Of a stretch of 64,000 bases of DNA, positions 1-10,479 are shown in pieces. Within the stretch, counting starts at the first letter, position 1; each line of letters opens with the position of its first letter. The position numbers and the translations under genes are program-made. The notes beneath the pieces were generated by a model. The model was not told where the DNA came from. It searched no databases and was given only the letters and a program-made list of their open reading frames with translations. Source of the DNA: an uncultured Thermoguttaceae bacterium (GTDB taxonomy: Bacteria > Planctomycetota > Planctomycetia > Pirellulales > Thermoguttaceae); the NCBI GenBank assembly GCA_938084835.1, contig CALKER010000017.1, forward strand, positions 1 to 64,000. The letters are read 5' to 3'.

Positions 1-94
1 TCTGGAAGACAAGATGGGAGTACCGTTCACGCTGGAGAACAAACCTGTTGCGGGCTTGGACAAGCGCGACTCCGAACGGCCGATGTTTAAATAA
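1..94 (+). CDS. C-terminal fragment of an unidentified protein
   Basis: An open frame enters from the left edge (codons from base 2) and stops at TAA 92-94. Only about 30 residues are visible, ending in KRDSERPMFK. The frame is chosen because it reads as ordinary polar and charged protein sequence; a second frame is also open until base 90 but gives an unlikely Cys-rich peptide. Nothing can be said about function. The hairpin just beyond the stop may be shared with the convergent gene. Confidence 0.45.
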   Translation, partial: LEDKMGVPFTLENKPVAGLDKRDSERPMFK

Positions 95-118
95 AAAAGT
101 GGCAGGAATTCTGCCACT
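93..118 (-). terminator. Rho-independent terminator of the DUF1598-like gene
   Basis: A perfect 8-bp stem (AGTGGCAG / CTGCCACT, loop 5 nt) at 98-118 is followed on the minus strand by a run of six T (the A-run 93-98 of the plus strand). This is a textbook intrinsic terminator for the leftward gene that ends at 238, about 120 nt upstream. On the plus strand the stem is followed only by AAATTTG, so it would be weak for the gene ending at 94. Confidence 0.8.
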
Positions 119-237
119 AAATTTGTTCGGCTGCCATTAGCTGGTAACGGGCTGAGGAGAAGCAGCTAGTTCCGGCATGCCACTGACTTTTCATCCCACG
201 AGGACGTCCCGCCGTCCCAAGCTGGTCACTAACCCTT

Positions 238-1599
238 CTAGTTTGACCACCAGTGAGCGGGATCCGGCAAGGTGATTTGCAGCCGCACTTCGCGAAGATT
301 TTCACTTTGTTGGCATCGAGCCACGATAGCCCAAGGGTTGATCTCCACCCCACCCGAGGCAATAAGTGTAGACCGCCCGGCGGGAACAATCACCGAGCGA
401 GTGGGCACAAACCGAGCCGGCGGAACGTGTGCTCTCTCAAATCCCCGTTCACCCAGGAGAAAACTAAGGTCTGCGCCGGTTCGCTCGGGAAGCTTGTGGG
501 CCACGATCACAGCGGCAGCCACGGCAAGTTCCATGCAGTTTCTCAACTGATCGAAAATAGGGTCTGCCTGGGCCAATTCATCAAATCGGTCCGTCATCAC
601 TTCCGCCCATCGCTCAGCCCCCGGCACCGTTGCCGAGGATTTCTCCGCTTGGTGCCTAACAGCGATAAACTGACTTTCGGTGAGGGTTTTCACTTTCACC
701 GGGGGAATTTGCCAAACAAGTCCCTCCGGATCCTGAGCAAGATGGGCCACTTCCGGCACGAGCCACCATCGCGGCATCATGCCGGCCTTTTGAGCCCGCA
801 CAAAAATCGTAAACGGGGGAAGTCCGGATATCGGTGCGGGGTCAAGACCTAAACCTAAGCGTTTCATACGATAGTCCGCGGCAACAAGAACCCGCGCGAA
901 ATGGCTATCGGTGGGAACACCGGTAACCGAAACCTCCTGGGGGCCTAAAAGATTTTCTAGCTGTTGCGCCACAATTTCCGGAGGCGTATTGCGGGCAATT
1001 CGCCGGGTAAAGTCTTGGAGTGCCGGCAGCGTTTCCGCTCGGGGATTGATCGAGCAGGTAATAACCTCCGGTTGTGGGCGGGCAAGACTCCGTAAAGCCA
1101 CGATCAGATCGTCCAGGAGCATAACCGCCCGCCCCGTGGTTTTCCCCACTAGGACCCCATTGGTGCTTGACCTCCAACCCTCAGCCATCCCCACTAAATA
1201 AATGTCATTGCGTTCCGGGTCGCCAATCACGTAGGAAATATCTTGCAGGCCGCCGAGACACAGAACATCCGCGGGGAGAGTTCGGCCGGCCTCCACGCTC
1301 TCCCGGAGGAGGCGATTAACTCGCGCTAACGAGATTTTCCGTAGCGGCGCCGCACCGGCCATGTCCTGGGGGATATCAGAAGTGACCTCCGCCTGCATCC
1401 TGCGAAGTTCTTCGATCTCAGTCCGGGTGGCGCTAGTCAGCATCCCCTGGGGATCTACCAACACCCCGCCAATAGCCCGAGTATTAAGAAACTGCTGGGC
1501 ATTGGCAGACCTCAAACTGCTAAGCGCCAGCAGACAAGCTGTCGCCAAGCACAACCCAATTGTAATCGGTCCGCCCAACCTCTTGACCCTGAGATTCAT
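238..1599 (-). CDS. Exported DUF1598-like planctomycete protein
   Basis: The 453-residue product begins with a Sec signal peptide (Arg/Lys-rich start, hydrophobic core about 12-28, likely cleavage after SANA at 34). The mature part is soluble with no further membrane segment. The segments GVLVDPQGML near residue 45 and VLVAADYRMKRLGLGL near 250 match what I remember of DUF1598, a family largely confined to Planctomycetes and without known function. This is recall, not a search. The ATG at 1599 is preceded by GGAGAG at a normal distance. The gene stands alone and ends at a strong terminator (93-118). It is likely periplasmic; no catalytic motif is visible. Confidence 0.7.
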   Translation of the reverse strand: MNLRVKRLGGPITIGLCLATACLLALSSLRSANAQQFLNTRAIGGVLVDPQGMLTSATRTEIEELRRMQAEVTSDIPQDMAGAAPLRKISLARVNRLLRESVEAGRTLPADVLCLGGLQDISYVIGDPERNDIYLVGMAEGWRSSTNGVLVGKTTGRAVMLLDDLIVALRSLARPQPEVITCSINPRAETLPALQDFTRRIARNTPPEIVAQQLENLLGPQEVSVTGVPTDSHFARVLVAADYRMKRLGLGLDPAPISGLPPFTIFVRAQKAGMMPRWWLVPEVAHLAQDPEGLVWQIPPVKVKTLTESQFIAVRHQAEKSSATVPGAERWAEVMTDRFDELAQADPIFDQLRNCMELAVAAAVIVAHKLPERTGADLSFLLGERGFERAHVPPARFVPTRSVIVPAGRSTLIASGGVEINPWAIVARCQQSENLREVRLQITLPDPAHWWSN

Positions 1600-2301
1600 G
1601 CTTCAGCTCTCCAACACCAACGGCGCCGCTGTTTGTCGACCCTTTTCATTTTTGTATGAGAGTGCGACCCGTTAAGATATTCCGGGGGACTTACGCTAAA
1701 TCACTCACTTTTGCCCCAACCAGCCCATGGGCCCCTCACGAAAGAACTTCTCCTCTTTGTGAAAAACCTTCACCCACGCGGTCTGGCTCTCAACAAACCG
1801 CTTACTCAGGGCAACTTCCCCCTTCCCTTTCCTGCGAGAACCACCCCGCAATCAACAGTATCTGATCTATCCCGACCCATTGACTCATGAATTCTTGCAA
1901 ATGCACCATGAATTTCTCCCACACTTCCGCCCGGCACGGCAACCACCGAAGGCTGACGTGGGAAAGTTAGACAGCCAATCCACCTCACGCAAGCTGGACG
2001 GAAGTCCTTACCATTCAGCGTAATTCCGTGTTTCCTCAACTTCAAGGAAACGTCTTCCAAATTAGTTAAGCCGCGGGGCTAATAAAGCTAGCCGGTCCAA
2101 AGAAGGCCCGCGAAGGCTTCCCCCGCTCGAATATGGGCCGCGGCGCTTAAGTCGTGGGGCACGCGTTTTTGACCCAATTACGCGGGGTTGTGACTCATCC
2201 GGCCAAAAGGGGCAACTTGTCTCAAATCCAAACCGATCCATAATGAATAATAGGATTTCTAGCCAACTTAAACGAAAAGAGGAAGCACAGTCAACTTTTC
2301 C
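1600..2301. other. Gene-free stretch between divergent genes
   Basis: About 700 bases separate the divergent DUF1598-like and sigma54-activator genes. Short open frames on both strands have no recognisable domains and no convincing ribosome binding sites. It presumably holds both promoters. I see no repeat or hairpin that stands out. Confidence 0.5.
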
Positions 2302-4383
2302 GTGTTTCGACGGTGCGCTTTTAGGAAAGGTACTCTGTCCATCATAGATCCGGCGCAAAAGCCGAGGGCCGAGAGCGTGTCGGACTTGGCGTATCTAGTC
2401 ATTCGAGAGGGTTCAAAATGGACGGATGTCTTCCGGCTCATTCCGGGGCAAACCGTGACGATAGGTCGCGCTCCCACCAATCAGATCGTGTTAAAGGACG
2501 ATCGTTGTAGTCGAATGCACGCGGAGCTGTTTATGTCCGAAGGTCGTTGGACCCTTCGGGACTTAGATAGCCGCAACGGCACCGTAGTGGGAGACAAGCT
2601 CATAAAAAGCGACTGGGTGCTCCGACCGGGAGATGTCATCCGGATTGGCCACAGCCAACTTATTTTTGTTCAGAATCTTAGTGACGCATTTGCAGATACG
2701 ACGGCAATTCTTTCGCTGAAAGAGGAGGCTAAGTCCCCCATTAAAGAGGGATCCGTGGGTCCTCTTGGGGAAGTCCAGCTGCTGCCAGAGCCGACGACGA
2801 TCACTCATAGGAAAGGGTTCACCCGATTTTTGACGTCGGTGGATGCGGGTGAGGAAGAACTTCCCAAGGTGGGTCGGGCCGCTGCCAAATTGTGTCGGCT
2901 CGCTTTCGAATTGGGCAAAGCGCCAGATGTGGTCCGGATGGCCGAGACAGCCCTTGCTGGCCTTTTTGAAGCTTTACCGGTGGACGCAGGGGCAATTCTG
3001 GTTCTTCCTCGGGACCACCGCGACTCGGCCTCCGCAGCTCAACTGCAGGTCATCGCTACTCACAGCAAGGTGGGCCGAAAGTATCATCGAATTCCAGACT
3101 TTTTGGCCAATACGGTTCTCCGGGAGGGCGAGGCAATTCTGGCCCGCAATGTCATGGGCGATAGTTCCCTGGGCAGCCGGGACAGCAAGGGAGTAATCCA
3201 CACCACCAGTGTTATTTGTGCTCCCATTCGGCATGGAGCCCAGGTGTTGGGGTTGATCCACCTGTACTCCACAGACCCGGACCAGGTTCCTGATCCAGAT
3301 GACCTTGAATACACCTTAGCCGTGGCCGATACGGTGGCGGTAGCCCTTACAAATCTGAACCGACAAGAGGAGTTGGTCGAAAATCTCACTCAGGTTCGCA
3401 TCGAGAACGTCCGACTGCGAGAGCAGCTTGGCGTTCAAAGCGAGCTGATCGGCGTCAGTGACGCGATAAAGCACATTAACGAGCTTATCGCCTATGCGGC
3501 GGCAAGTCGGGCGACAGTGCTGATTCGTGGGGAAAGTGGCGTAGGAAAGGAATTGGTCGCCCGCGCTATCCACTTCAACAGCCCTCGTCGGAAAAACGCC
3601 TTTATTTGTCTAAATTGTGCCGCTTTGTCTGAGGAGCTTCTGGCAAGCGAGCTTTTCGGCCACGAAAAGGGGGCCTTCACCGGGGCCACGGAAAGGAAAA
3701 TCGGTAAATTCGAAGCAGCCCACATGGGCACCTTAATGCTTGATGAAATTGCGGAGATGAGCCTGAGTGTTCAGGCCAAGTTCCTTCGCGTATTGGAGGG
3801 ACATCCCTTTGAACGGGTGGGAGGAAGTAAACCGATTAAAGTGGATGTGCGGGTTATAGCGGCCACCAACCGCGACTTGGAGAAAGAGGTCACCGAGGGT
3901 CGTTTCCGCCATGACCTTTTCTTTCGTCTCCGCGTGTTGGAAATCGTGGTGCCACCCCTGCGAAAACGGGCAGAAGACATCCCCGTATTGGCAGAATACT
4001 TTCTCAACAAATTCCGGCAGGAAACCGGCCGCCGGATCGAGGGTTTCACACGCGCTGCGATGGATAAATTGGTGAGCTATCGGTGGCCGGGGAATGTCCG
4101 CGAGTTAAAGAACGTCATCGAACGGGCTGTGGTCCTTTGCCAAGGCCGCTTTATCGATGAAGACGACCTACTTTTGTCAAAACTTGCCACGACTGGAGAT
4201 ACGGTCGAAACCCAGCCGGTCCCGCAAGGTTATACGCCCGTCTCCTTGGAGGAAATCGAACGTCGCCATATTCTAGCCACGTTGGAGTATACCAAGTGGA
4301 ATAAAAGTCGGGCGGCTCAGATCTTGGGAATCGAGCGTTCTACGCTGGACCGAAAGTTGCGCCGTTACCAACTGGAGGGATAA
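2302..4383 (+). CDS. FHA-GAF-sigma54 activator with Fis-type HTH
   Basis: The 693-residue regulator has four parts. An FHA domain (about 30-125; core GRAPTN, SRMHAEL, DSRNGT) should bind phosphothreonine. A GAF domain (about 205-350) follows. The AAA+ sigma54-interaction domain (about 380-625) has Walker A GESGVGKE at 410, the GAFTGA loop at 457-462 that contacts sigma54, Walker B around LMLDEIAE at 478-485, and [11 protein letters not shown] Fis-type helix-turn-helix (648-690; [17 protein letters not shown]) ends it. It should activate sigma54 promoters in response to a Ser/Thr-kinase signal plus a GAF ligand. The start is uncertain: GTG 2302 has a poor SD, whereas AGGAAAGG at 2323-2330 suggests initiation slightly downstream. 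comF follows after 17 bp, so the two are probably co-transcribed. No kinase gene lies nearby. Confidence 0.92.
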   Translation: MFRRCAFRKGTLSIIDPAQKPRAESVSDLAYLVIREGSKWTDVFRLIPGQTVTIGRAPTNQIVLKDDRCSRMHAELFMSEGRWTLRDLDSRNGTVVGDKLIKSDWVLRPGDVIRIGHSQLIFVQNLSDAFADTTAILSLKEEAKSPIKEGSVGPLGEVQLLPEPTTITHRKGFTRFLTSVDAGEEELPKVGRAAAKLCRLAFELGKAPDVVRMAETALAGLFEALPVDAGAILVLPRDHRDSASAAQLQVIATHSKVGRKYHRIPDFLANTVLREGEAILARNVMGDSSLGSRDSKGVIHTTSVICAPIRHGAQVLGLIHLYSTDPDQVPDPDDLEYTLAVADTVAVALTNLNRQEELVENLTQVRIENVRLREQLGVQSELIGVSDAIKHINELIAYAAASRATVLIRGESGVGKELVARAIHFNSPRRKNAFICLNCAALSEELLASELFGHEKGAFTGATERKIGKFEAAHMGTLMLDEIAEMSLSVQAKFLRVLEGHPFERVGGSKPIKVDVRVIAATNRDLEKEVTEGRFRHDLFFRLRVLEIVVPPLRKRAEDIPVLAEYFLNKFRQETGRRIEGFTRAAMDKLVSYRWPGNVRELKNVIERAVVLCQGRFIDEDDLLLSKLATTGDTVETQPVPQGYTPVSLEEIERRHILATLEYTKWNKSRAAQILGIERSTLDRKLRRYQLEG

Positions 4384-4400
4384 CCCTGCCACTAAAGATC

Positions 4401-5213
4401 GTGACCCCACTGCCATCGCCAGTATGGCCTGTGGTTAGAGCGGTCTCCGATTGGACCTGCACGGCGGCTCGTCTTATCGTCAATCTTATGTTCCCGCCAA
4501 GCTGCGCTATTTGCAATGGAGTGCTTAGCCCAGACGAATCCTCCCCGCGGCTCCAAGTTTGCGACTCCTGCCGGCAAAGATACGATTGGTCCGATCGGCC
4601 ACGATGTTTGCGATGCGGCGCGTTTACAACTGTAAGCGAGCCCAGTGGGGATGGTTGCTCGTGGTGTGAGAGTCTGAAGTTAGCCTTCGACCAGGCGATA
4701 TGTCTTGGCCCCTATGAGGAAGGTCTAAGAGAACTGATTTTGCGATTAAAAAAATGGCCGCGCCCTGCCCTTATTCAGGCCCTGGTTCGCTTGCTTTTGA
4801 CTCAGCACGCGATGAGGCTGTCAGAGCAACAGAAGGCCGATGTGGTCGTCCCGGTGCCGCATCACTGGGTGGCACGGCTATCTGGGCGATTTGATCTTGT
4901 GGCGGTAATTGCTGAGGAATTGGCGCGCGAGCTCAAAATCCGGTTCTTGCCAAATGCTCTTCGTCGCGAGCGTGTTGGCCCGCCACAGCGTGGGCTCCCA
5001 CTTCGAGCCCGTTTCGCCAATGCTAGTACCTTATATTCTCTCGGCCCCCATAGGTTTGCAGAGCTTCATGTCGTGGCGGTTGACGATGTCCTCACCACCG
5101 GTGCCACACTGAGCACCATTGCTACCCTGTTGAAGGAGGCCGGAGCGCGTTGTGTGACAGCAGTGGCGATCGCGCGGGCGGAAGGCCGCCGCGCCGGGCT
5201 GGAATTGCTTTGA
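4401..5213 (+). CDS. comF: ComF-family phosphoribosyltransferase-like protein
   Basis: The product has the ComF layout. An N-terminal double zinc-ribbon is built from Cys pairs (CAIC, CDSC, CLRC, CSWC within residues about 32-92). A type I phosphoribosyltransferase domain follows, with the PRPP loop VVAVDDVLTTGATL near 226-239 and the RxxRVGPPQRGLPLRAR segment typical of the family. ComF proteins are linked to DNA uptake and single-strand DNA handling in naturally transformable bacteria; the substrate is unsettled. The GTG start at 4401 lies 17 bp after the upstream stop, suggesting an operon with the regulator. An ATG at 4488 would remove the N-terminal 29 residues but keep the zinc ribbon. 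No other competence gene is in the window. Confidence 0.88.
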   Translation: MTPLPSPVWPVVRAVSDWTCTAARLIVNLMFPPSCAICNGVLSPDESSPRLQVCDSCRQRYDWSDRPRCLRCGAFTTVSEPSGDGCSWCESLKLAFDQAICLGPYEEGLRELILRLKKWPRPALIQALVRLLLTQHAMRLSEQQKADVVVPVPHHWVARLSGRFDLVAVIAEELARELKIRFLPNALRRERVGPPQRGLPLRARFANASTLYSLGPHRFAELHVVAVDDVLTTGATLSTIATLLKEAGARCVTAVAIARAEGRRAGLELL

Positions 5214-5628
5214 GCAAGGGCTTTCTTTATGCTACCAGGATCCCGCGAACGCCCCTCCAATTTGGCACCTACAAAAAACCGCCTGGGACGTGAAACAAGC
5301 CAGCCCAATGATTTCTTAGGCTTCAATTTTCGTAAAAAACGCCCCCCGACAAATGATGGCAAACGACCAATCGGAATTATCGGGTTTGGTTTCCTATTTG
5401 GCTTTACCCGTTTTTGTATTCCAATATCCTTTGTTACCTTTGCGGTACGCCGCGAGAACCTTGCAATCGAGCCGACGGATACAAGAGCCATCCGCAGGGT
5501 GCTTAGCAGAATGTTTGTCAACACCTGTTTCCCGCAAAGCCTTTTGAGCGGCAGGAGATTCTCGGCACAAAAGGAGGGCGTATTGGAGTTGAGACCGCAC
5601 CTAGCTTCATGCTGTTGAGGACAGGCCG
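5214..5628. other. Gene-free stretch upstream of the GH5 gene
   Basis: About 415 bases. A 129-codon open frame (5229-5618) covers most of it, but its product is basic, of low complexity and without a domain or SD, so I read it as non-coding. It presumably contains the GH5 promoter. No clear hairpin or terminator was found. Confidence 0.45.
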
Positions 5629-6687
5629 ATGTGCAAATACATGGTCACTATGTGGTTCGGTTTGGCAGTTGGGTCCTTCACACTGGTCTCTGTCGAATCC
5701 TTGCCTGCTCATGCACAGCAGAGCAAGCCGGCATCGTTGACCTCTAGCGATTTCAATGCATTTGAGATCAATCAAAGGCTTGGCCGCGGGGTAAACATCA
5801 TCGGTTATGATCCCTTATGGCGTGACCGCTCGCGAGCCCGGTTCAGGTCCGAATTCTTCAAAATGATTCGGGATGCGGGTTTCCACCATGTTCGCATCAA
5901 CCTTCACCCATTCCGGGATAACCCCAAACCGTCTGGCGATGAGGCAGGACTGCGAGAGGAATACTTGACCACGCTGGACTGGGCAGTAGATGGCGCCCTT
6001 GAAGCAGGGCTTTTGGTGGTGCTTGATTTCCACGAATTCCAGGCCATGGGAAAGGACCCACACGGGCTAAAAAGCCTTTACTTAGCTTGCTGGAATGTGA
6101 TCGCCCAAAGGCAACAACATCGCCCGGCAGAAGTTTTGTTCGAGCTACTCAACGAACCCAATTCTGCGCTGACCCCCGAGTTGTGGAATCAACTTCTCCG
6201 GGAAGCGCTGGCAGTGGTACGACAATCGAATCCCCGTCGGATCGTGGTAATAGGTCCCGGTCAGTGGAACAATATTTCCGCGCTTGACCGACTAGATTTG
6301 CCGGACGATCCCAATATCATCGTTACCATCCACTACTACAATCCGTTTGAGTTTACGCATCAAGGAGCCGCATTTGCTGGCCGCGCCGACAAGGTCGGAA
6401 TTCGTTGGGGTTCAGAGCAGGATAAACAGGCGGTCATAGCTGATTTTGATCGGGCCCAGGCCTGGGCGCAAAAACACCGCCGGCCGCTTTACCTCGGCGA
6501 ATTTGGTGTTTACGATCGGGCTCCCCAAGAAGACCGCCTGGCGTGGCTTTCCTTCGTGACTCGCGAGGCAGAAAAACGCGGGTGGAGTTGGGCGTATTGG
6601 CAATTCGACGGGGATTTTATCGTCTTCGACGTAAAGTTGGGACAGTGGGTTGAACCAATACTTCGGGCTATTATCCCATCGCCATAA
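5629..6687 (+). CDS. Exported glycoside hydrolase family 5 enzyme
   Basis: The 352-residue protein has a Sec signal peptide (cleavage likely after PAHA near 29) and one GH5-type TIM barrel. Family landmarks are GRGVNIIGYD near 52, GFHHVRINL near 84-92, the acid/base Glu176 in FELLNEPN, HYYNP at 235-239, the nucleophile Glu291 in YLGEFGVYD, and a C-terminal WAYWQFDG. GH5 enzymes are retaining beta-glycosidases acting on cellulose, mannan, glucan or similar polymers; the substrate cannot be told from this. Length fits a single catalytic domain with no carbohydrate-binding module. GAGG at 5617-5620 supports ATG 5629. The gene is monocistronic. It probably serves polysaccharide degradation outside the cytoplasm, in line with planctomycete lifestyles. 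Confidence 0.9.
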   Translation: MCKYMVTMWFGLAVGSFTLVSVESLPAHAQQSKPASLTSSDFNAFEINQRLGRGVNIIGYDPLWRDRSRARFRSEFFKMIRDAGFHHVRINLHPFRDNPKPSGDEAGLREEYLTTLDWAVDGALEAGLLVVLDFHEFQAMGKDPHGLKSLYLACWNVIAQRQQHRPAEVLFELLNEPNSALTPELWNQLLREALAVVRQSNPRRIVVIGPGQWNNISALDRLDLPDDPNIIVTIHYYNPFEFTHQGAAFAGRADKVGIRWGSEQDKQAVIADFDRAQAWAQKHRRPLYLGEFGVYDRAPQEDRLAWLSFVTREAEKRGWSWAYWQFDGDFIVFDVKLGQWVEPILRAIIPSP

Positions 6688-6958
6688 ATTGGCGGGGGCA
6701 GTTGCCGCGCGAAGCGGCCCATCAAAGCGGTGGAATCTCAGTGAATCCGACAGCTTATCGCCTAGGGTCGCAATAAGTCGTGGTCTTCAGCAGCAAGCTG
6801 GAAACAGTCGCCACAGCCACACCCCGCGAACAATTTGACTTGCCAACCTGCCTGCTCGCCCGCAGGATGCAGCCGAAAATTAGATTTGCTTCGGTTTACC
6901 GCAGCCCAGGACCGAACAGGTGGGCTTTACGACTGAGGAGTCTCGCCTGGGGCTGAGT

Positions 6959-8917
6959 TCACTGGGCGAGTTTTGCCGCCAATTGGTGAGCCCTCTCGCG
7001 TAAATCTGGATCGTTAGTCAACGTGGCCAGGGCCAGGAGGGAATCCCGTACCCTCACGGGATCGTGGCTGCTCAAATTTTCGGCCAAATTAAACCCGAGT
7101 GCCACGGCTTGCTCGAGTGCCCCATCTCTTTGCGATAATCCCTCCGGTTCTTTCAATCCCAGCGTCGTTGCCAACCGCCCCAGAGCTTGAAGAGCCAAAA
7201 GGCGTTCTTCGTCCCTCTCAGCCAGCTTGAGCGACTGGACAATCATCCACAGCCGTTCGGTGGGGGATATATCAAATTGCCGCGCGATCCGCAAAAAGCC
7301 GCGAAGTGCTCGAATCCGATATCGCTGATCCTCAGCTTTAGCAGCAAGCTCCAATAAAAGCGGTGCCGCCCCCGGGTTCATCCACTGGCCCAAAACTCGT
7401 GAGACGGTATCCTGATACTCGGGTTGCCAGACCAACTGCCGAAGGGCCTCCAACGCTGTAGGGGTGCCGACCACCCCCAATACATCGATGAGGTATTTTT
7501 TTAGATCAGGCGGAGCCTGGGCAAGGCACTGAACCAAAACCCGGCTTACGCCGTCCCGATCGGCAGCCCGAATGGCAATGAGCCGAACAACTTCCTTTAG
7601 CACGACCTCGTCATCGGCCACGACCGGACGCAGAAGCCGTGCAGTAAGGGCCTGGAGCTCTTCCGGACCACCTACCTCCCCCAACGTGCGAAGTATCGGG
7701 TGCCGGATCTTGGGATCCGCAGAATCCAAAAGGGGCAGAAGAATAGGCACACTTTCCCGCAGGCGACGTTTGCCACATAACTCAATAAGGATGGCAAGCT
7801 CCTGCTGCGGCGCTTCCTGTGATCGGCGAGCCAGCTGGGAGACGATTTCAGCATTGACCCGAGGGTCGGGGAGCTGTCCCAGCGTTTCCCGAGCCGCCTT
7901 GGCAACGGCTGCGTTTTCTTCAAAGGCCGCTTGAAGCAAAAGGGTAAAGACGCTGACATCGCCCAATTGTCCCAAGCAGCGAATTGCCGCAATTCGCACC
8001 CCCTGGTTCGTGCTCTCTGCCAACGGTAAGACAAAGGGCAGGACTTCTCGCTCACCAAGATCGCTTAACAACTCGAGGAGAAGTTCTTGCCGCTCGGGAG
8101 AGACTTTACCTAAGATCGGAGCCACTTGGCGGGCTACGTCGGTGGCGGGTAACCATCGAGCCGCTTCCAAAGCCACCTGAAACGCCGCGTCACTATCGTC
8201 CAGAATTGCAAGCAAGCGTTGTGCCCGATGTTGACTATCGTAGAGAACGGCGCCTCTCACTGCCGCCATGTTCAACGGGCGTGGCATGGGCATGTTAGCC
8301 AAAGTATCGAATATCCGGACGGCCTCGGCGTGCTTGCCCTCGGCGGCAAGCTGTTGGCCGGCCTCAACAAGGGCATAGCCGACCCCCGTGCGGACAGATT
8401 CCGACGCTTCGGGTAAGAACTCCAGTAACTCTCGCACTGCCGCATCAGTGGCAATCCGACCAAGAGCGCGAGCGGCAGCCGTGGCCGTAGCCACGTCCGA
8501 ACTGCGGAGAAGTTCCGCCAAGGGCTTGACCGCTTCGCTCTCGCGGCGGACCCCAAGTGATTGGACAGCACCAACTCGGCGCGGACCATCAAGGTCGCCT
8601 AAAGCCTCGATTAATGCCTGGCCTGCCGAAGGGTGTGGAATCGCGTCCAAGCCCAACCGGGCAGCGTGTGAGAGATTTTCATCCTGCCGGAGAAGTTCAG
8701 CGAGGGCTGGCACCGCCTCTGGCGAACCAATTTCGGCAAGGCGTCTGCAAGCACGAAGTTTCTCGCTATAAGGACGATCCGAGCGAACGATTTCGATTAA
8801 TTCGGCGGCCTCTTCCGTGGCAAAGGCTAAGGTATGAGAAACGAAACACTCTTCTATAAAGGGAAGGGTTACCGGTAGCCAGCACAGCAAAAGGATCACC
8901 GTTCGGTACCATCTCAC
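6959..8917 (-). CDS. Exported HEAT-repeat protein
   Basis: The 652-residue product starts with a hydrophobic signal segment (WYRTVILLLCWLP) and then consists almost entirely of HEAT-type helical repeats. Recurrent units resemble SPEAVPALAELLRQ, SEAVKPLAELLRS, REVLPFVLPLAES and GTPTALEALRQLV, spaced about 30-37 residues. HEAT solenoids are protein-binding scaffolds; no enzyme motif is visible. I chose GTG 8917 because CGGAGA sits 7-8 bases upstream. The frame extends to GTG 8965, but that would place charged residues before the signal. It lies about 210 bp downstream of the Gfo/Idh/MocA gene on the same strand, so co-transcription is possible. The partner is unknown. Confidence 0.85.
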   Translation of the reverse strand: MRWYRTVILLLCWLPVTLPFIEECFVSHTLAFATEEAAELIEIVRSDRPYSEKLRACRRLAEIGSPEAVPALAELLRQDENLSHAARLGLDAIPHPSAGQALIEALGDLDGPRRVGAVQSLGVRRESEAVKPLAELLRSSDVATATAAARALGRIATDAAVRELLEFLPEASESVRTGVGYALVEAGQQLAAEGKHAEAVRIFDTLANMPMPRPLNMAAVRGAVLYDSQHRAQRLLAILDDSDAAFQVALEAARWLPATDVARQVAPILGKVSPERQELLLELLSDLGEREVLPFVLPLAESTNQGVRIAAIRCLGQLGDVSVFTLLLQAAFEENAAVAKAARETLGQLPDPRVNAEIVSQLARRSQEAPQQELAILIELCGKRRLRESVPILLPLLDSADPKIRHPILRTLGEVGGPEELQALTARLLRPVVADDEVVLKEVVRLIAIRAADRDGVSRVLVQCLAQAPPDLKKYLIDVLGVVGTPTALEALRQLVWQPEYQDTVSRVLGQWMNPGAAPLLLELAAKAEDQRYRIRALRGFLRIARQFDISPTERLWMIVQSLKLAERDEERLLALQALGRLATTLGLKEPEGLSQRDGALEQAVALGFNLAENLSSHDPVRVRDSLLALATLTNDPDLRERAHQLAAKLAQ

Positions 8918-9126
8918 GATGCTGTCTCCGCGTAAATGCGCTTCGTCCCCACGAACCACCGGCACGCCGGCTGATTTTGCTTTAGGACCTTAATGTTCCA
9001 GGCCGGTTCCCAGTGTGGCCGGGACAAAAGCGGGTTTCAATCACCACTACCAACCACCGATAGCTTCAAAACATCCGCGTGTTTCCTCACCAGCTAGCTT
9101 TCCCCGCCCAATCCCCCCGTGACTCG

Positions 9127-10479
9127 CTAAACCTGCCACGGAGGTCTCATCGCGCGGCGGCGAAGGCGATTGGCTTCGTCGTCGTTTATGAATTCCTCGG
9201 TCTCAGGATTCCACTGAAGTCGCCGGCCCGTCCAGTGGGCGATGCAACCAAGGTGGGAGACAATCGTCGATCGACAGCCCTTCTCCACATCTGCCACAGC
9301 CGGCCGACGGGTCCGAATCGCCTCCAACCAATCTCGATGATGATTGCCCACAGCCTCCCCATGGTCATATCGTGCAAGGTAGTCTTCGATTAAGTGCGGG
9401 GGATAGGCGCGAAGGAATCCTTGTCGTCCCACATGGATCCATCCCTCTTCCCCCACGAAAAGCGCGCCAAATGGTTGAATAGTGGTATTCTCGTCCCAAT
9501 CGGGAGGAATTTCGTGGTAGCGGGGATCAAGCCGGGGTAGCACTTCAAGAACCGTGCCTGTGGCGTAGCGGTAAGTGAGGTAGGGCACTGTGCCGGTTTC
9601 CGGCGGGATAATTTCCACTGGCCCGCTTTGGTCCATATTGAGAGCCCATTGAACGATGTCAAAAGCGTGGACGGCATTACTCGTAAGATTACCTCCGCCA
9701 AAATCGCGGCAGAAGTGCCAGGGAACAACCCCTTGGGGCGGTCCATAGGGATGAAAGCGTCTGTTGTAAGGGCGCCAAGGAGCCGGACCCAACCACAGAT
9801 CCCAATCTAATCCGTCGGGAACGGGCTCAGCAGGAAGTTCGACGTGGCTACTTGTCCCCGGGAAATTAACGAAAACATGCTTCACCTTTCCCAACCCCCC
9901 TTGCCGCACAAGCTCGCAGGCGAGACGGAACTCCGGGGCACTTCGCTGCTGAAGACCTGTTTGGAAGACCCGGCCGAAGCGGCGCACAGCGCGGACCATA
10001 GCCCGAGCTTCGTAAATGGTGAGAGAGAGTGGCTTCTCGCAGTAGATGTCCTTGCCCGCTTCAGCAGCCAATACCGTCGCCATGGCATGCCAGTTGTCAC
10101 CCGTGGCAATGACTACCGCATCAATGTCTTCCCGAGCTAATAGCTCACGAAGATCGTTATAACACGCACAACCCCTAAAGCTTCGCGACGGCTGCTGGAC
10201 CGCGTAGGCGGCTTGAACCTTTTGTTGGGCATGCTCCCGGCGCCACCGGTCGACGTCGCATACAGCCAGCACCTGAACGTCAGGATACTTCAGAAACCAG
10301 GAAAGGTGCCCCCGCCCCATAGCGCCTACGCCAATAAACCCCAAAGTGATTCTATCACCTGGCAATACCCCGCCTGAGCCCCGGGCCGCCCGACCGGGCA
10401 GGAATATGGGTAAACCCGCTGCCAGCGACATCGCGACAAACTTTCGCCTCTTTAGCCAAATACGAAATTCCTGGGCCAT
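9127..10479 (-). CDS. Tat-exported Gfo/Idh/MocA family oxidoreductase
   Basis: The 450-residue product carries a twin-arginine-like leader (LKRRKFVAMSLAAG, residues 9-22), then a Rossmann fold with GFIGVGAMGRG near 47-57 and the family EKP signature at 148-150 (DIYCEKPLS), and a C-terminal alpha/beta dehydrogenase-like domain. These enzymes use tightly bound NAD(P) on sugars, inositols or related compounds. Tat export fits a protein that folds with its cofactor before transport. GGAGG lies directly upstream of ATG 10479; the frame stays open to 10524 but lacks an equally good SD there. Planctomycetes encode many such paralogues; a second one is at 55791-57188. The substrate is unknown. Confidence 0.9.
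   Translation of the reverse strand: MAQEFRIWLKRRKFVAMSLAAGLPIFLPGRAARGSGGVLPGDRITLGFIGVGAMGRGHLSWFLKYPDVQVLAVCDVDRWRREHAQQKVQAAYAVQQPSRSFRGCACYNDLRELLAREDIDAVVIATGDNWHAMATVLAAEAGKDIYCEKPLSLTIYEARAMVRAVRRFGRVFQTGLQQRSAPEFRLACELVRQGGLGKVKHVFVNFPGTSSHVELPAEPVPDGLDWDLWLGPAPWRPYNRRFHPYGPPQGVVPWHFCRDFGGGNLTSNAVHAFDIVQWALNMDQSGPVEIIPPETGTVPYLTYRYATGTVLEVLPRLDPRYHEIPPDWDENTTIQPFGALFVGEEGWIHVGRQGFLRAYPPHLIEDYLARYDHGEAVGNHHRDWLEAIRTRRPAVADVEKGCRSTIVSHLGCIAHWTGRRLQWNPETEEFINDDEANRLRRRAMRPPWQV

Noticed and set aside
253..852. 199-codon plus-strand frame within the DUF1598-like gene
   Set aside because: Antisense to a well-supported gene with signal peptide, SD and terminator; its product has no recognisable features.
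5229..5618. 129-codon open frame between comF and the GH5 gene
   Set aside because: Basic, low-complexity product with no domain, no signal and no SD; more likely the promoter region.
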